Below are positions 23,984 to 33,306 of a stretch of DNA of 41,246 bases, piece by piece. This DNA is from Clostridia bacterium (GTDB lineage Bacteria > Bacillota > Clostridia > Oscillospirales > CAG-272). The translations under genes were made by a program, and so were the position numbers. Under the pieces are notes generated by a model that ran no database searches, had not been told where the DNA came from, and saw only the letters and a list, made by a program, of their open reading frames with translations. Position 1 is the first letter of the stretch; every line of letters begins with the position of its first letter. The DNA is taken from positions 1-41,246 of the forward strand of contig JAFVTV010000050.1 in NCBI GenBank assembly GCA_017502975.1, in the 5' to 3' direction.

Positions 23984-24820
23984 ATGCCACTCAAGTTAAT
24001 TTATATCACCAAGGATCCAAGTGTGGCATTGGTTGCTGAAAAATTTGGAGTTGATCGTATCATGGTGGATCTTGAAACGCTTGGTAAAGAAGAGCGCCAA
24101 AAAAACATGAATACGGTCAAGTCACACCATTGTGTTGAAGATGTTCGCGCCATTTCAAGTGTGTTAACGACTTCACAGGTGCTAGTCAGGGTAAATCCTT
24201 GGAACGAAGCATCTGCTACTGAGATCGAATCTGTTATTTTGGCAGGTGCGGATCGAATCATGCTGCCAATGTGGAAGACCATGGATGAGATAAACTCATT
24301 TTTAAGCACTGTAAACGGCAGAGTCCATACCACTTTGCTTCTTGAGACTAAAGAGGCCGCCGATATCATTGATGAAGTTCTTGAACATCCGCTGTTGGAT
24401 GAGATCCATATCGGGTTGAATGATCTGCACCTTAGTTACGGGTTGACGTTTATGTTTGAACTTCTTTCTGGCGGCGTGGTTGAAGCTCTGTGCCAAAAAT
24501 GTAAGGCGAAAGGTATTCCGTATGGATTTGGCGGCATCGCCCGAATAGGCGAGGGAATGCTGCCTGCGGAGCGCATCGTGATGGAGCATTATCGGCTTGG
24601 TTCGTCGCGCGTCATCCTTTCACGAAGTTTTTGTAATACAGATGAGATAACCGATGTTGTGTTGATTGAAAATATTTTTTCTAAAAACATAGCATTGTTA
24701 AGGGAGTTTGAAGAAACTCTTATAACCAAATCCGAATTGGAATATAGCGAAAATGTTGAAGCAATAAAAAGCAGCGTGAATACAATCGTGCGTAAAATTA
24801 AGGAGAAAAATGCAAAATGA
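23984..24820 (+). CDS. HpcH/HpaI-type aldolase / citrate lyase family protein
   Basis: A 278-residue TIM-barrel protein of the HpcH/HpaI aldolase and citrate-lyase-beta superfamily. Typical features are LVRVNPW with the likely carboxylate-binding Arg, a metal-ligand Glu in LLLETKEAA and a metal-ligand Asp in IHIGLNDLHLSYG. Relatives reversibly join pyruvate or acetyl-CoA to an aldehyde or keto acid; the substrate here is not predictable. The ATG at 23984 is chosen over an in-frame ATG at 23912 because GGAGG lies 6 bases before it. Its stop overlaps the next start by four bases, coupling it to a PLP decarboxylase. It is the first gene of a polysaccharide locus, an unusual place for this family. 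Confidence 0.85.
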   Translation: MPLKLIYITKDPSVALVAEKFGVDRIMVDLETLGKEERQKNMNTVKSHHCVEDVRAISSVLTTSQVLVRVNPWNEASATEIESVILAGADRIMLPMWKTMDEINSFLSTVNGRVHTTLLLETKEAADIIDEVLEHPLLDEIHIGLNDLHLSYGLTFMFELLSGGVVEALCQKCKAKGIPYGFGGIARIGEGMLPAERIVMEHYRLGSSRVILSRSFCNTDEITDVVLIENIFSKNIALLREFEETLITKSELEYSENVEAIKSSVNTIVRKIKEKNAK

Positions 24821-26028
24821 AACAAGTGCAAATGAAACAACTTACCGAGCAAATAGGTGATGCCTTTTATTTGCTTGAAAGTGCACAATTCAGGCAGAAT
24901 TTTCTGGAGCTGAAATCTGAATTTGCAAGCATATACCCCAACTTCAACATTGCGTACTCCTATAAGACAAATTATACGCCAAAGCTTTGCAAAATCGTCA
25001 ATGAGCTTGGCGGCTTTGCGGAAGTGGTTTCTGATATGGAAATGGAGATTGCACTTCGCGTTGGCGTTGCTCCTCAAAATATTATTTGGAACGGCCCGTT
25101 TAAAAATGCCGAAAAGGTTGAACAGTTGCTTGTTATGGGTGGTACTGTGAATATAGACTCCGCATATGAGATCGATCTGATTGCGGAAATTGCGAAGAAG
25201 TATCCCGGTCAAAAGCTGAACATTGGCATTCGTTGCAATTTCGACGTGAACGATGGTGTGGTGTCGAGATTTGGCTTCGACATTGAATCTGAAGATTTTA
25301 GCCGTGCGCTGACATTGTTTGAAGATTATAAAAATCTTTATTTGATTGGTTTGCAATGCCACTTTGCCACGCGCAGGCTTGATACGTGGAGGCCCCGTGC
25401 GCAAGGCATGCTCGATTTAATAGATAAACTCGGCATTGTTCCCGAGCACATTGACTTGGGTGGTGGTTTGTTCGGTAAAATGGCAGATTCTCTCAAGGCG
25501 CAATTCGACTCTGAGATACCTACCTACAAGCAGTATGCACAAGCTGTTGCGCCGATTTTTGTCGAGCATTTCAAGAATACTGAAAATAAGCCGATGCTTT
25601 TGATTGAGCCGGGTAGCGCTCTTGTTGGGGACTGTATGCGTTTTGCGGCAAGAGTTGTGAATATCAAAGAGGTTCGTGGCAAGGCTATTGCAACCCTGCT
25701 TGGCAGTATTTATAATATCAATCCTACCTTGAACAAAAAAAATCCCCCCATTGAAGTATACCCAATGGGCGGTGAGCAAAAAGAATATGTAGATCTGGAC
25801 TTTGGTGGATTCACCTGTATTGAATCCGACTATCTTTACCGTCATTTTAATGGAAAACTTGCAAAGGGTGATATGGTCATGTTCGGTAATGTGGGATCTT
25901 ACTCAGTTGTTTTGAAGCCGCCGTTTATTTTGCCGAATTTCCCCATGATAGATGTTTGTGAGGGTGGGCTTGAGATCATTAAGCGCGGGGAAACGTTTGA
26001 CGATCTGTTTCATACCTTTTCGTTTTAA
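24817..26028 (+). CDS. PLP-dependent decarboxylase, DAP/ornithine/arginine type III fold
   Basis: A 403-residue fold-type III PLP enzyme like LysA and related decarboxylases. The PLP lysine is Lys50 in YSYKTNY. A glycine-rich phosphate-binding loop reads IDLGGGLFG, a conserved EPGSALVGD follows, and the catalytic cysteine motif appears as CIESDYL (Cys334). The usual HIGSQ motif reads CHFATRR, so it is not an ordinary diaminopimelate decarboxylase. It most likely decarboxylates an amino acid made nearby, or a carrier-bound or sugar-linked substrate. It overlaps the aldolase gene by four bases, and an aminotransferase lies two genes on. Together these suggest a dedicated small-molecule building block. 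Confidence 0.85.
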   Translation: MKQVQMKQLTEQIGDAFYLLESAQFRQNFLELKSEFASIYPNFNIAYSYKTNYTPKLCKIVNELGGFAEVVSDMEMEIALRVGVAPQNIIWNGPFKNAEKVEQLLVMGGTVNIDSAYEIDLIAEIAKKYPGQKLNIGIRCNFDVNDGVVSRFGFDIESEDFSRALTLFEDYKNLYLIGLQCHFATRRLDTWRPRAQGMLDLIDKLGIVPEHIDLGGGLFGKMADSLKAQFDSEIPTYKQYAQAVAPIFVEHFKNTENKPMLLIEPGSALVGDCMRFAARVVNIKEVRGKAIATLLGSIYNINPTLNKKNPPIEVYPMGGEQKEYVDLDFGGFTCIESDYLYRHFNGKLAKGDMVMFGNVGSYSVVLKPPFILPNFPMIDVCEGGLEIIKRGETFDDLFHTFSF

Positions 26029-26038
26029 GAGGTGAGGC

Positions 26039-26758
26039 ATGTGGTACTTATTAAATAAGTTTTTAAAGCGATTTATTGATGTGGTGCTTTGCTCGGTCGC
26101 GCTTATCCTTTTGATACCCGTGTGGTTGATCATTGCGATCGCCATTAAATGCGATAGTAAGGGTCCGGTTTTGTTTGCGCAGGACAGAAGAACCAAAAAC
26201 GGACGGATCTTTAAAATGTATAAGTTCCGTTCTATGGTAGTGAATGCTGAAAGCATGGGGGCAGGATTGTTTAATTACGAGAACGATCCTCGCGTAACAA
26301 AGGTAGGGCGCTTTTTGCGCAACACAAGCCTTGATGAATTGCCGCAGCTTTGGAACGTGATCAAGGGAGATCTTTCCTTGGTGGGACCAAGGCCCTGTGT
26401 GTCATACGAGCTCGGTGATTTTGATACGCTTAACAAAAAATACAAGAAGCGATTTGAGGCTCGCGGCGGTATTACAGGACTTGCTCAAGTGAAGGGAAGA
26501 AATGAAAACTCCTGGGATGAGAAGGTTACATACGACAATATGTATATCGACGAATTCAAAAAGCAAGGTGTATGGCTTGACATAAAAATTCTCGTTGGTA
26601 CAGTTGTTAGAGTGTTCAAGAAGGAAGATATTTACGAAGAAAAAAAGATTGAATCGATGAGTGACGCAGAAGCGGCTAAATTGGCAGAAGAGGAAATTAT
26701 TCGCATTGCGCACTTGCCTGACGAGAAGGAAGCACAGAGCATTGAAGTAATGAATTGA
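26039..26758 (+). CDS. Initiating sugar-phosphate transferase (undecaprenyl-phosphate)
   Basis: A 239-residue bacterial sugar transferase of the monotopic phosphoglycosyl transferase type. It begins with one membrane segment at about 10-35. The catalytic core follows, with [45 protein letters not shown] and [13 protein letters not shown]. These enzymes place the first sugar phosphate on undecaprenyl phosphate at the inner face of the membrane and so start each repeat unit. Which sugar is used cannot be told. The tail beyond about 200 is acidic and helical ([15 protein letters not shown]) and is longer than the core needs. GAGGTGAGG lies before the ATG; it follows the decarboxylase by 10 bases. 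Confidence 0.93.
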   Translation: MWYLLNKFLKRFIDVVLCSVALILLIPVWLIIAIAIKCDSKGPVLFAQDRRTKNGRIFKMYKFRSMVVNAESMGAGLFNYENDPRVTKVGRFLRNTSLDELPQLWNVIKGDLSLVGPRPCVSYELGDFDTLNKKYKKRFEARGGITGLAQVKGRNENSWDEKVTYDNMYIDEFKKQGVWLDIKILVGTVVRVFKKEDIYEEKKIESMSDAEAAKLAEEEIIRIAHLPDEKEAQSIEVMN

Positions 26759-26769
26759 GAGGAAGGCTT

Positions 26770-27687
26770 ATGAAAACAGATGTAGCGAATAGATTTGTAT
26801 GGTACAAGGGTGAAATTGTCAATGTAAATGATGCAAAGATCAATATTCTTGCCCCTACTGCTCAGTTTGGCTTGAACGTATTTGAAGGTATTCCTTGTTA
26901 TTGGAACGACAATGAAAAACAGCTTTATGCGTTTCGGTTGGAGGATCATTATGAACGGTTGCTTCGATCTGCAAGGCTCATTCAGATCAACTGTCCCTAC
27001 ACAAAAGAGGAGCTTACAAAAGCATTCATAGATGTGATCAAGGCAAATGAATATGATGAAAATCTTTCCGTTCGTCAGACGCTGTTTGTTGACGGCTTTG
27101 GATCGTGGGGAAGTGAAGGCCCTACAGATATGTTTGTAGCACCGATTCCGAGAGGGAGAACGAGTGCAGAGTATAACAAGAAGGGCTTAAACGTTTGCGT
27201 AACAAGCTGGAGAAGGATCAGCGAGAACGCATTGAGTCCGCGTATCAAATGCGGCGCGAATTATATCAACAGCCGCTGTGGCCAGCGCGAGGCTTTGCGT
27301 AATGGCTATGATACTTGTCTTTTCCTCAACGAATTTGGTAAGGTGTCCGAAGGACCCGGCAGCTGCTTCTTTATGATTCGTGATCAAAAGGTTATCACAC
27401 CGGTGCACACCGATGCGGTGCTTGAGAGCATTACAAGGGATACTGTCATTCAGCTGGCGCGCAGCATGGGGTATGAAGTTGTTGAGCGCACGATCGATCG
27501 CACGGAGCTGTATACGGCAGACGAAGCGTTTTTGTGCGGATCGGCAATGGAACTCACTCCCGTTTTGAGCATTGACAGATATGAGCTTGGCGAAGGGCCG
27601 ATCACAAAGGCGCTTCACAAGGCATATGTAGATGCCGCAAGCGGTAAAAACGAACAGTTTAAGAATTGGTTGACTGCAATTTATTGA
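26770..27687 (+). CDS. Class IV PLP aminotransferase, branched-chain-aminotransferase-like
   Basis: A 305-residue fold-type IV PLP enzyme resembling branched-chain amino acid aminotransferases. Landmarks: QFGLNVFEGIPCYW near the start, RLEDHYERLLRSARL, the PLP lysine Lys160 in PRIKCGANYINSR, and FLNEFGKVSEGPGSCFF. IlvE-type enzymes swap amino groups between glutamate and branched-chain keto acids, while D-amino-acid and aminodeoxychorismate relatives share the fold. Its position inside a polysaccharide locus next to an aldolase and a decarboxylase suggests it works on a keto acid made by the aldolase. The ATG at 26770 with GAGAGGAAGG upstream is preferred over an in-frame TTG at 26755. Confidence 0.87.
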   Translation: MKTDVANRFVWYKGEIVNVNDAKINILAPTAQFGLNVFEGIPCYWNDNEKQLYAFRLEDHYERLLRSARLIQINCPYTKEELTKAFIDVIKANEYDENLSVRQTLFVDGFGSWGSEGPTDMFVAPIPRGRTSAEYNKKGLNVCVTSWRRISENALSPRIKCGANYINSRCGQREALRNGYDTCLFLNEFGKVSEGPGSCFFMIRDQKVITPVHTDAVLESITRDTVIQLARSMGYEVVERTIDRTELYTADEAFLCGSAMELTPVLSIDRYELGEGPITKALHKAYVDAASGKNEQFKNWLTAIY

Positions 27688-27697
27688 GGAGAATGGC

Positions 27698-28474
27698 ATG
27701 GAGCGCAGGTCACAGGATTACGTAAAGGGTCTGGTCTCGGTCATCACACCCGTTTACAATGCTGAAAAAGTAATAAAAAAGACACTTGAATCTGTGTTTG
27801 CACAGACATATAAAAACATTGAGATCGTTTTGGTTGATGATTGCTCAAAGGATGATTCGGCAGCAATAATAAAAGAGCTTCAAGAAACGCATGCGGAGAT
27901 CGTTTATTATCTTCAGCCGAGCAATATGGGTGCGGGTGCAGCAAGAAACAAGGCATTGGAACTGGCAAAAGGTCAATACGTTGCTTTTTTGGATGCGGAC
28001 GATCTATGGAAGCCGGAAAAAATAGAGAAACAGATATCTCAACTTTTAGAAAAGAACGGCTCGTTCTCCTTTACTGCAATTGAAATGATCGACGGTGATG
28101 ATAATATTATCAAACATAAGCGCAAGGTGAAGGAAGAAATCGACTATAAGTTTCTGTTATCCAACACCATGATTCCCACATCGGGTGTTTTGGTAGACCG
28201 TTGCGTAAAGGGGGACTTTCGCATGCATATAAGGCGTGGCGGACAGGATTATTCCACATGGCTGCAACTCTTAAGGGATGGTACAAAAGCATACGGCATC
28301 AACGAGGCTTTGGTTGGCTATCGTATCGATGGCGAATCGCTGAGCAGCAATAAGCTAAAGAGCATAAAGCAAATCTGGGAAATTCAAACACAGGATGAGG
28401 GAATCAGCAAAATAGCCGTCTGCTGGCATATTGTGCGTTGGTGCTGGAATTCAGTGAAAAAGTACGTTTTTTAG
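27698..28474 (+). CDS. Glycosyltransferase family 2
   Basis: A 258-residue GT-A glycosyltransferase. It opens with LVSVITPVYNAEKVIKKTLES, has the nucleotide-binding VLVDDCSKDDS, the metal-binding DADD in VAFLDADDLWKP, and a GGQDYSTWLQLL segment corresponding to the usual acceptor-site ED motif. It is a cytoplasmic or peripheral membrane protein that adds a sugar to the growing lipid-linked repeat unit. Donor and acceptor are unknown. GAGGAG stands before the ATG, 10 bases after the aminotransferase. Confidence 0.92.
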   Translation: MERRSQDYVKGLVSVITPVYNAEKVIKKTLESVFAQTYKNIEIVLVDDCSKDDSAAIIKELQETHAEIVYYLQPSNMGAGAARNKALELAKGQYVAFLDADDLWKPEKIEKQISQLLEKNGSFSFTAIEMIDGDDNIIKHKRKVKEEIDYKFLLSNTMIPTSGVLVDRCVKGDFRMHIRRGGQDYSTWLQLLRDGTKAYGINEALVGYRIDGESLSSNKLKSIKQIWEIQTQDEGISKIAVCWHIVRWCWNSVKKYVF

Positions 28475-28487
28475 GAGGATATCTGTA

Positions 28488-29603
28488 ATGGAACAACCGC
28501 TTAGCATACTCCATATACTAAGCAATCTTTCGCTGAAAAGTGGTGTTGCTTCTGTTGTCATGAATTATTGTCGACGGATAGATAGAGAGAAAATCAAATT
28601 TTCTTTTTTGTACTTTGATGAGGTTAATACGGAAACCTATATTGATGAACTGAAAAAATTAGGAGCGGATATTTATTTTGTCCCGAGAAAAGGTTTTTTA
28701 AAGGAGTGGAAAAGATTTTGCACAGAGAATTATGGCAGATATGATATCGTGCATAATCATCAGACCTTTTTGGCGCCGCTTTTGATAAGAGTAAAGAAAC
28801 AGTTGGGAGCTAAAAAACTACTGACACATGCGCATGCAACAAAATTCAGTGATACTAATATCAAAGGTATTCGAAACGGTATTCTGTCGTTTCCCAGCAG
28901 ATTTATCTCTGATGCCTTGGTAGCGTGTTCAAAAGATGCCGGGGTGGCGTTGTTTGGCAAAGCATTTAAACGCAAGGGAAAAGTAATTCACAACGCCATC
29001 AATACAGATGTGTTTATATATAACGAACAGTTAAGAACTGAAATGCGGAAAACGCTTGATCTAGGCGGTTCTTTTGTCATTGGGCATGTTGGAAATATGA
29101 CTCCACCGAAAAATCATAGTTTTTTGCTGGATGTTTTTCGGGAGGCCCTGCAGATTCGGCCTGACGCAAAATTACTCCTAATCGGCGACGGATATCTTAG
29201 AGCACAGCTTGAAGAAAAAATTGAAAAGCTGGGATTGCGGCAAAAGGTATTGTTGTTGGGGGTTCAATCCGATGTGTTCCGGTATTTTAATGCTATGGAT
29301 GTATTTCTGTTTCCCTCTCTTTTTGAAGGCTTGGGAATCGTTTTGGTAGAGGCTCAGACCAATGGTTTAAAATGTGTGTATTCTGATAAAGTTCCTATGG
29401 AAGCGGATTGCAATACAGCGAAGAATATTCGCCTCTCTCTAAAGGCACCTGCATATGAATGGGCAAAGCAGATTTGTTCGGTCCAAGAACGGACAAATAA
29501 TACGAAAGCAATACAACAAAATGGATACGATATATCCTTGGCGGCAAATGAACTGATTGAATATTATATTTCAGTGGTATCAGGAGATGATGATGCAACA
29601 TAA
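28488..29603 (+). CDS. Glycosyltransferase family 4 (GT-B fold)
   Basis: A 371-residue GT-B enzyme with the two Rossmann-like halves of GT4 proteins. The N-terminal half starts LSILHILSNLSLKSGVASV and includes VHNHQTF. The C-terminal half has VIGHVGNMTPPKNHSFLLD and the donor-binding FPSLFEGLGIVLVEAQ (E-x7-E pattern). It resembles capsule and exopolysaccharide glycosyltransferases such as the EpsF group. It adds one sugar of the repeat unit; which one is unknown. AGGAGG lies before the ATG. Its end overlaps the next gene by 11 bases. Confidence 0.92.
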   Translation: MEQPLSILHILSNLSLKSGVASVVMNYCRRIDREKIKFSFLYFDEVNTETYIDELKKLGADIYFVPRKGFLKEWKRFCTENYGRYDIVHNHQTFLAPLLIRVKKQLGAKKLLTHAHATKFSDTNIKGIRNGILSFPSRFISDALVACSKDAGVALFGKAFKRKGKVIHNAINTDVFIYNEQLRTEMRKTLDLGGSFVIGHVGNMTPPKNHSFLLDVFREALQIRPDAKLLLIGDGYLRAQLEEKIEKLGLRQKVLLLGVQSDVFRYFNAMDVFLFPSLFEGLGIVLVEAQTNGLKCVYSDKVPMEADCNTAKNIRLSLKAPAYEWAKQICSVQERTNNTKAIQQNGYDISLAANELIEYYISVVSGDDDAT

Positions 29604-30027
29604 AGAAGGCGTGGGAATCGCGATAAAATTTTATCGCTTTGAAAGGTGGTGTTATCTGCACCATTTAAAAATATTTGCAATATTTACTTATAGATTTATG
29701 CAAATTGTGCTTGGGTGCACAATACCGTATTCTGTTGAAATTGGTGATAACTGCGTCATTGCCCATTGGCATGGCATTGTAATTCATCATATGACAAAGA
29801 TTGGGCAAGGCACCGTATTGTACCAAAATGTAACACTAGGTGGCAGAAATGGAGAAAGAGGTCCTGACATTGGTAGCAACTGTGTAATCGGCGCGGGCGC
29901 TTGTGTGCTTGGTCATATCAAGGTGGGTAATAATGTGAAAATTGGTGCTAATGCGGTTGTGTTAAAAGATGTGCCGGATAATTGTACTGTTGTTGGTGTG
30001 CCTGCAGAAATTGTAGTGAGGTCATAA
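29593..30027 (+). CDS. Serine O-acetyltransferase-like hexapeptide acetyltransferase
   Basis: A 144-residue left-handed beta-helix protein. A short helical N-terminus (about 1-40, RFERWCYLHHLKIFAIFTYRF) leads into hexapeptide repeats, with HWHGIVIHHMTKIGQGTVLYQ and the loop NVTLGGRNGERGPDIG as in CysE. Short CysE-like proteins in polysaccharide loci probably acetylate a sugar or an amino group with acetyl-CoA; real cysteine synthesis is also possible. Three ATG codons occur in a row; the one at 29593 is chosen because AGGAG then sits 7 bases upstream. The start overlaps the previous gene by 11 bases. Confidence 0.85.
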   Translation: MQHKEGVGIAIKFYRFERWCYLHHLKIFAIFTYRFMQIVLGCTIPYSVEIGDNCVIAHWHGIVIHHMTKIGQGTVLYQNVTLGGRNGERGPDIGSNCVIGAGACVLGHIKVGNNVKIGANAVVLKDVPDNCTVVGVPAEIVVRS

Positions 30028-30029
30028 TT

Positions 30030-30965
30030 ATGATTAGCGTTGTGATGAGCGTTTATAATGAAAAAATAGAATGGTTAGAAGAAGCGATTGATTCAATTCT
30101 TCTCCAAACATATTCGAATTTTGAATTAATAATCATTGTTGATAATCCGTTATTGCCGGAGCATATTCGGAACTGTATTGAAAACAAAAGGGCGCAAGAT
30201 GCACGAATCGTTGTCTTATACAATGAATCCAATCTTGGATTAGCATTAAGTCTAAACAGAGGCATTTCAATTGCAAGAGGTAGTTATATTGCCAGAATGG
30301 ATGCGGACGATATTGCCTTTCCCGAGAGATTGCAGTGCGAAATAGATTATTTGCAGAAGCACGGTGTTGATATGGTATCTACGAATGCCGTGATCATTGA
30401 TGAAGAATCGCGAGAACTTCGAGAAAGAGAATCTTCACTGGAGAATCCAATGCAATTGTTGAGATATTCGAATAATATTGTACATCCGTCGGTTATGATT
30501 CGAAGTGATGTTATTCGCAAGGTGGGCGGTTATAGGAATTTTAAACGTTCCCAAGACTATGACTTGTGGTTAAGGCTAATAACAGCCGGATATCAGATCC
30601 GGACAATTGATGCACATTTGATGAAATATCGTGTGAGGTCATCAAGTATTACCAAAGAGGGAAGATTGGAGCAATATTATATCAATTTATATCAAAAGAA
30701 TTTGTATAGGGAGAGAATTCGTAAAGGGAGCGATTCTTTTTCGGAAGATCGGCTCAAGGCGTATTTGGCATCAAAGCGGATCACTGACAAGAAAAATCGG
30801 AGATGTATCAAAGCGGTAAATATTCTTGATAATCAAAAAGAGAATGTTTGGTTAAGGACAATTAAAGCTTTTTTAATTTTTCCTTCTGTGACAATGAGAA
30901 TAGTGATTAATAATCTTAAAAAAAGATATATGCTTTTCGTGAATAGGAGAGAGTATTTAAAATGA
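30030..30965 (+). CDS. Glycosyltransferase family 2
   Basis: A 311-residue GT-A glycosyltransferase. The N-terminal core shows ISVVMSVYNEKIEWLEEAIDS, ESNLGLALSLNRGI and the metal-binding DADD in ARMDADDIAFPERL, followed by the acceptor-site segment SQDYDLWLRL. The remaining ~100 residues are basic with a hydrophobic patch near the end, possibly for membrane contact. It adds one sugar to the repeat unit. The ATG at 30030 follows the stop of the acetyltransferase by 2 bases with GAGG upstream; the longer in-frame ATG at 29982 has no support. The stop overlaps the polymerase start (ATGA). Base use is clearly AT-rich. Confidence 0.91.
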   Translation: MISVVMSVYNEKIEWLEEAIDSILLQTYSNFELIIIVDNPLLPEHIRNCIENKRAQDARIVVLYNESNLGLALSLNRGISIARGSYIARMDADDIAFPERLQCEIDYLQKHGVDMVSTNAVIIDEESRELRERESSLENPMQLLRYSNNIVHPSVMIRSDVIRKVGGYRNFKRSQDYDLWLRLITAGYQIRTIDAHLMKYRVRSSSITKEGRLEQYYINLYQKNLYRERIRKGSDSFSEDRLKAYLASKRITDKKNRRCIKAVNILDNQKENVWLRTIKAFLIFPSVTMRIVINNLKKRYMLFVNRREYLK

Positions 30966-32236
30966 ATTTGTTGCTCTTGATCTTGCTTATATTAGAATTG
31001 CCTGTGATTTATTATATAAATGGCAAAAATATAGTCTCACCTTCGTTTATTGGGTGCTGTGGCTTCATTTTATCAGCTTTCGTTCTTAATCTTTCTGGGG
31101 ATTTTTTTCAATATGATATTCATGCATTCACGGTGTTTATCATTTTAATTACATTAATAATAATTCTCTTAGGAGAAAAGTTTGCAAATAAAATCGGCAC
31201 AACAAAATTTTCTCTTTATCGAGTTGAAGAACAAGAGAGTATTATTACGATATCTTCGTTTACATACATTGTATTATTTTTGTTCGTAATTGTAAGTGGT
31301 TATTTATATTTGCAAGATGCCTACGTATATTCTCTTAAAGTGGGGAATTCTGTTGGTGGGTATTTTAGCATAGCGCGGTATACAAGGTTTGTCGGAGGAT
31401 ACAGTCCGAGCACAATACTTGGTCAAGCAAGCGTTTTGTCTGAGAGCATTGTGTATTTTTGCATGTATGTTTTCTTTTATAATTTGGTTCTGTTTAAAAA
31501 AAGGAATCTAGTCACCCTGCTTCCTCTAACTGGGTTTGTATTTCATATATTGGTGAATGATGGTCGGTCGGCTATTATAAAATATTTTTGTGTTTCCTGC
31601 ATTATGTATTTTGTTATATACAAGCAAGCCAATGGATGGAAAAAGGAAGCAAATAAGAAATTGTTACGAATAGGAATATGTTCTGTTCTTGCATTTTTGG
31701 TTGTGTTCCGTATTTTGGGATACAGAACCGGCACCAGTATAAACAATGCTTTGTGGGATAACTTATCAGAATATTTGTCATCCGGTATAGTGGGGCTTGA
31801 TATAAGCACAACGGCAGAAGCAACTGGAAATCAAATATTTGGGCAAAACACATTTAAAGCGATTTATGAGACTTTGCGTGGATGGGGAGCAAATGTTCCG
31901 ATTATAAATGCAAATAGAGAATTTTTTTCTTTCGCACAAGGCACATCAAATGTGTATACCGGTATTGATGGATATATTCTGGATTTTGGCTTGATAGGTG
32001 CTTTTTTTGCTTTCTTCCTATGGGGGGCAGTGATTAAGTGGACAGAAAAAAGAGTTAAGAAGTGTGGCCTTTCGCTGATTTGGTTATATTTTATAGGTTT
32101 GCTATATTATCCCGTCACAATGCTTTCGATTGCGGGAGCAACCCATGTAGTTTTATGTATGCCAACGATTTACACAATCGTTTATTTGTGGTTGTTGCAA
32201 CAAGTCCTAATTTACAAAAGGGTAAAAGTCAAATAG
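30962..32236 (+). CDS. Wzy-like oligosaccharide repeat-unit polymerase
   Basis: A 424-residue multi-pass membrane protein with about ten hydrophobic segments. A large extracytoplasmic loop near residues 255-345 contains YLSSGIVGLDIST and a glycine-rich stretch. It has the layout of O-antigen/exopolysaccharide polymerases (Wzy, EpsG-like), which join repeat units outside the membrane. These proteins are very divergent, so the call rests on topology, size, low similarity to others and its place between glycosyltransferases, rmlA and a flippase. It overlaps the upstream gene by four bases and is AT-rich. Confidence 0.75.
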   Translation: MNLLLLILLILELPVIYYINGKNIVSPSFIGCCGFILSAFVLNLSGDFFQYDIHAFTVFIILITLIIILLGEKFANKIGTTKFSLYRVEEQESIITISSFTYIVLFLFVIVSGYLYLQDAYVYSLKVGNSVGGYFSIARYTRFVGGYSPSTILGQASVLSESIVYFCMYVFFYNLVLFKKRNLVTLLPLTGFVFHILVNDGRSAIIKYFCVSCIMYFVIYKQANGWKKEANKKLLRIGICSVLAFLVVFRILGYRTGTSINNALWDNLSEYLSSGIVGLDISTTAEATGNQIFGQNTFKAIYETLRGWGANVPIINANREFFSFAQGTSNVYTGIDGYILDFGLIGAFFAFFLWGAVIKWTEKRVKKCGLSLIWLYFIGLLYYPVTMLSIAGATHVVLCMPTIYTIVYLWLLQQVLIYKRVKVK

Positions 32237-32275
32237 CAAGTTATATATTGTCTAAATTAAGAAGAGGAAAAGCTA

Positions 32276-33304
32276 ATGGAAAATATACCGATCGTACAAA
32301 TTGGTGTAACGTATGATTATACGCGCTTTGAATGCCAACAAATGATGAGGCATTCGAGCAGCTTTTATTATTGTGATGATTTACATACCTCGTTAAGGGG
32401 ATGGAAACGAATAGTGTATAAAATTCACACTAGTAAAAAAGTAAATAGCATATTACATTTGCCTCTTCATAATCTGTGGGCGAAAGAGGTAATCACAAGC
32501 GATGTGGCAAAGAAGCTTAATGCTGATGAGAAGATCTGTTTTATATATCAAGGAGGACAAAGTTATTTAGATATAGATGCCTTTTCATATTTAAAAAAAT
32601 GCTATCCCAAAGCAATTCTGATATACAAGTACAATGATTTGGTGTCACTGAACGAACGCCTCTATCCCGGCTTTTTAGAGCGTTGCAAAAAACTTTTTGA
32701 TTTGATAATAACATATAACTCTGAAGATGCTAAGAAACATGGGTTAATTCTCTCTCCACCGTTGCTTTTTGACTATACGCACATTGCACCAAACGCCGAA
32801 CAAAAAAAGAGTGATATATTCTATGTTGGGCGTGCGAAAAATCGCCTTGATGAAATTATCCGCCTGTTCGAATTATGCAGGTCAAATGAGTTGATTTGTG
32901 ATTTTAATATAATCGATGTGGAACCAAGCCGGCAACTTTATGCAGATCAGATATCGTATAATCAGACTATTCCGTATGTGGAAATGCTCCAACGCGTGCG
33001 TAATACAAAATGTGTGCTGAATATAATTCAGAATGGGGCAAGGGGAATTACATTGCGGGATTATGAAAGTGTTGGTATGGGTAAAATTTTAATGACAAAT
33101 AACCATTATATCGAAGAAACTGATATGTTTGATCCAAATCAAGTAATATTTACAGATAGTGAAATTGATTTTAATAGAATACGTAATTATCAAGATACCG
33201 TTTGGAAGTGTTCAAGAGATAACAATGACGTAGAGCATTATTTGAAATGGATAAATGAACTTGTCAACAATATTAGTGATGAAAAACTTATACGGAGGTG
33301 GTAA
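32276..33304 (+). CDS. Putative glycosyltransferase (GT-B-like), weakly recognised
   Basis: A 342-residue soluble protein. I do not recognise a precise family. The second half has features reminiscent of GT-B capsule transferases: [21 protein letters not shown], a DVEPSRQLY segment, and [25 protein letters not shown], in which a donor-binding E is followed by a conserved-looking 'GK.L.T.N' run. Similar proteins occur beside polymerase and flippase genes and are annotated as glycosyltransferases. The ATG at 32276 has AGAGGAAAA upstream. It begins 39 bases after the polymerase; its stop lies 2 bases before the rmlA ATG. It is AT-rich like its upstream neighbours. Confidence 0.6.
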   Translation: MENIPIVQIGVTYDYTRFECQQMMRHSSSFYYCDDLHTSLRGWKRIVYKIHTSKKVNSILHLPLHNLWAKEVITSDVAKKLNADEKICFIYQGGQSYLDIDAFSYLKKCYPKAILIYKYNDLVSLNERLYPGFLERCKKLFDLIITYNSEDAKKHGLILSPPLLFDYTHIAPNAEQKKSDIFYVGRAKNRLDEIIRLFELCRSNELICDFNIIDVEPSRQLYADQISYNQTIPYVEMLQRVRNTKCVLNIIQNGARGITLRDYESVGMGKILMTNNHYIEETDMFDPNQVIFTDSEIDFNRIRNYQDTVWKCSRDNNDVEHYLKWINELVNNISDEKLIRRW

Positions 33305-33306
33305 AA

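Noticed and set aside
24817-26028. Diaminopimelate decarboxylase (lysA)
   Set aside because: The fold and PLP lysine match, but the usual HIGSQ segment is changed and the gene sits in a polysaccharide locus, so a lysine-pathway name is not justified.
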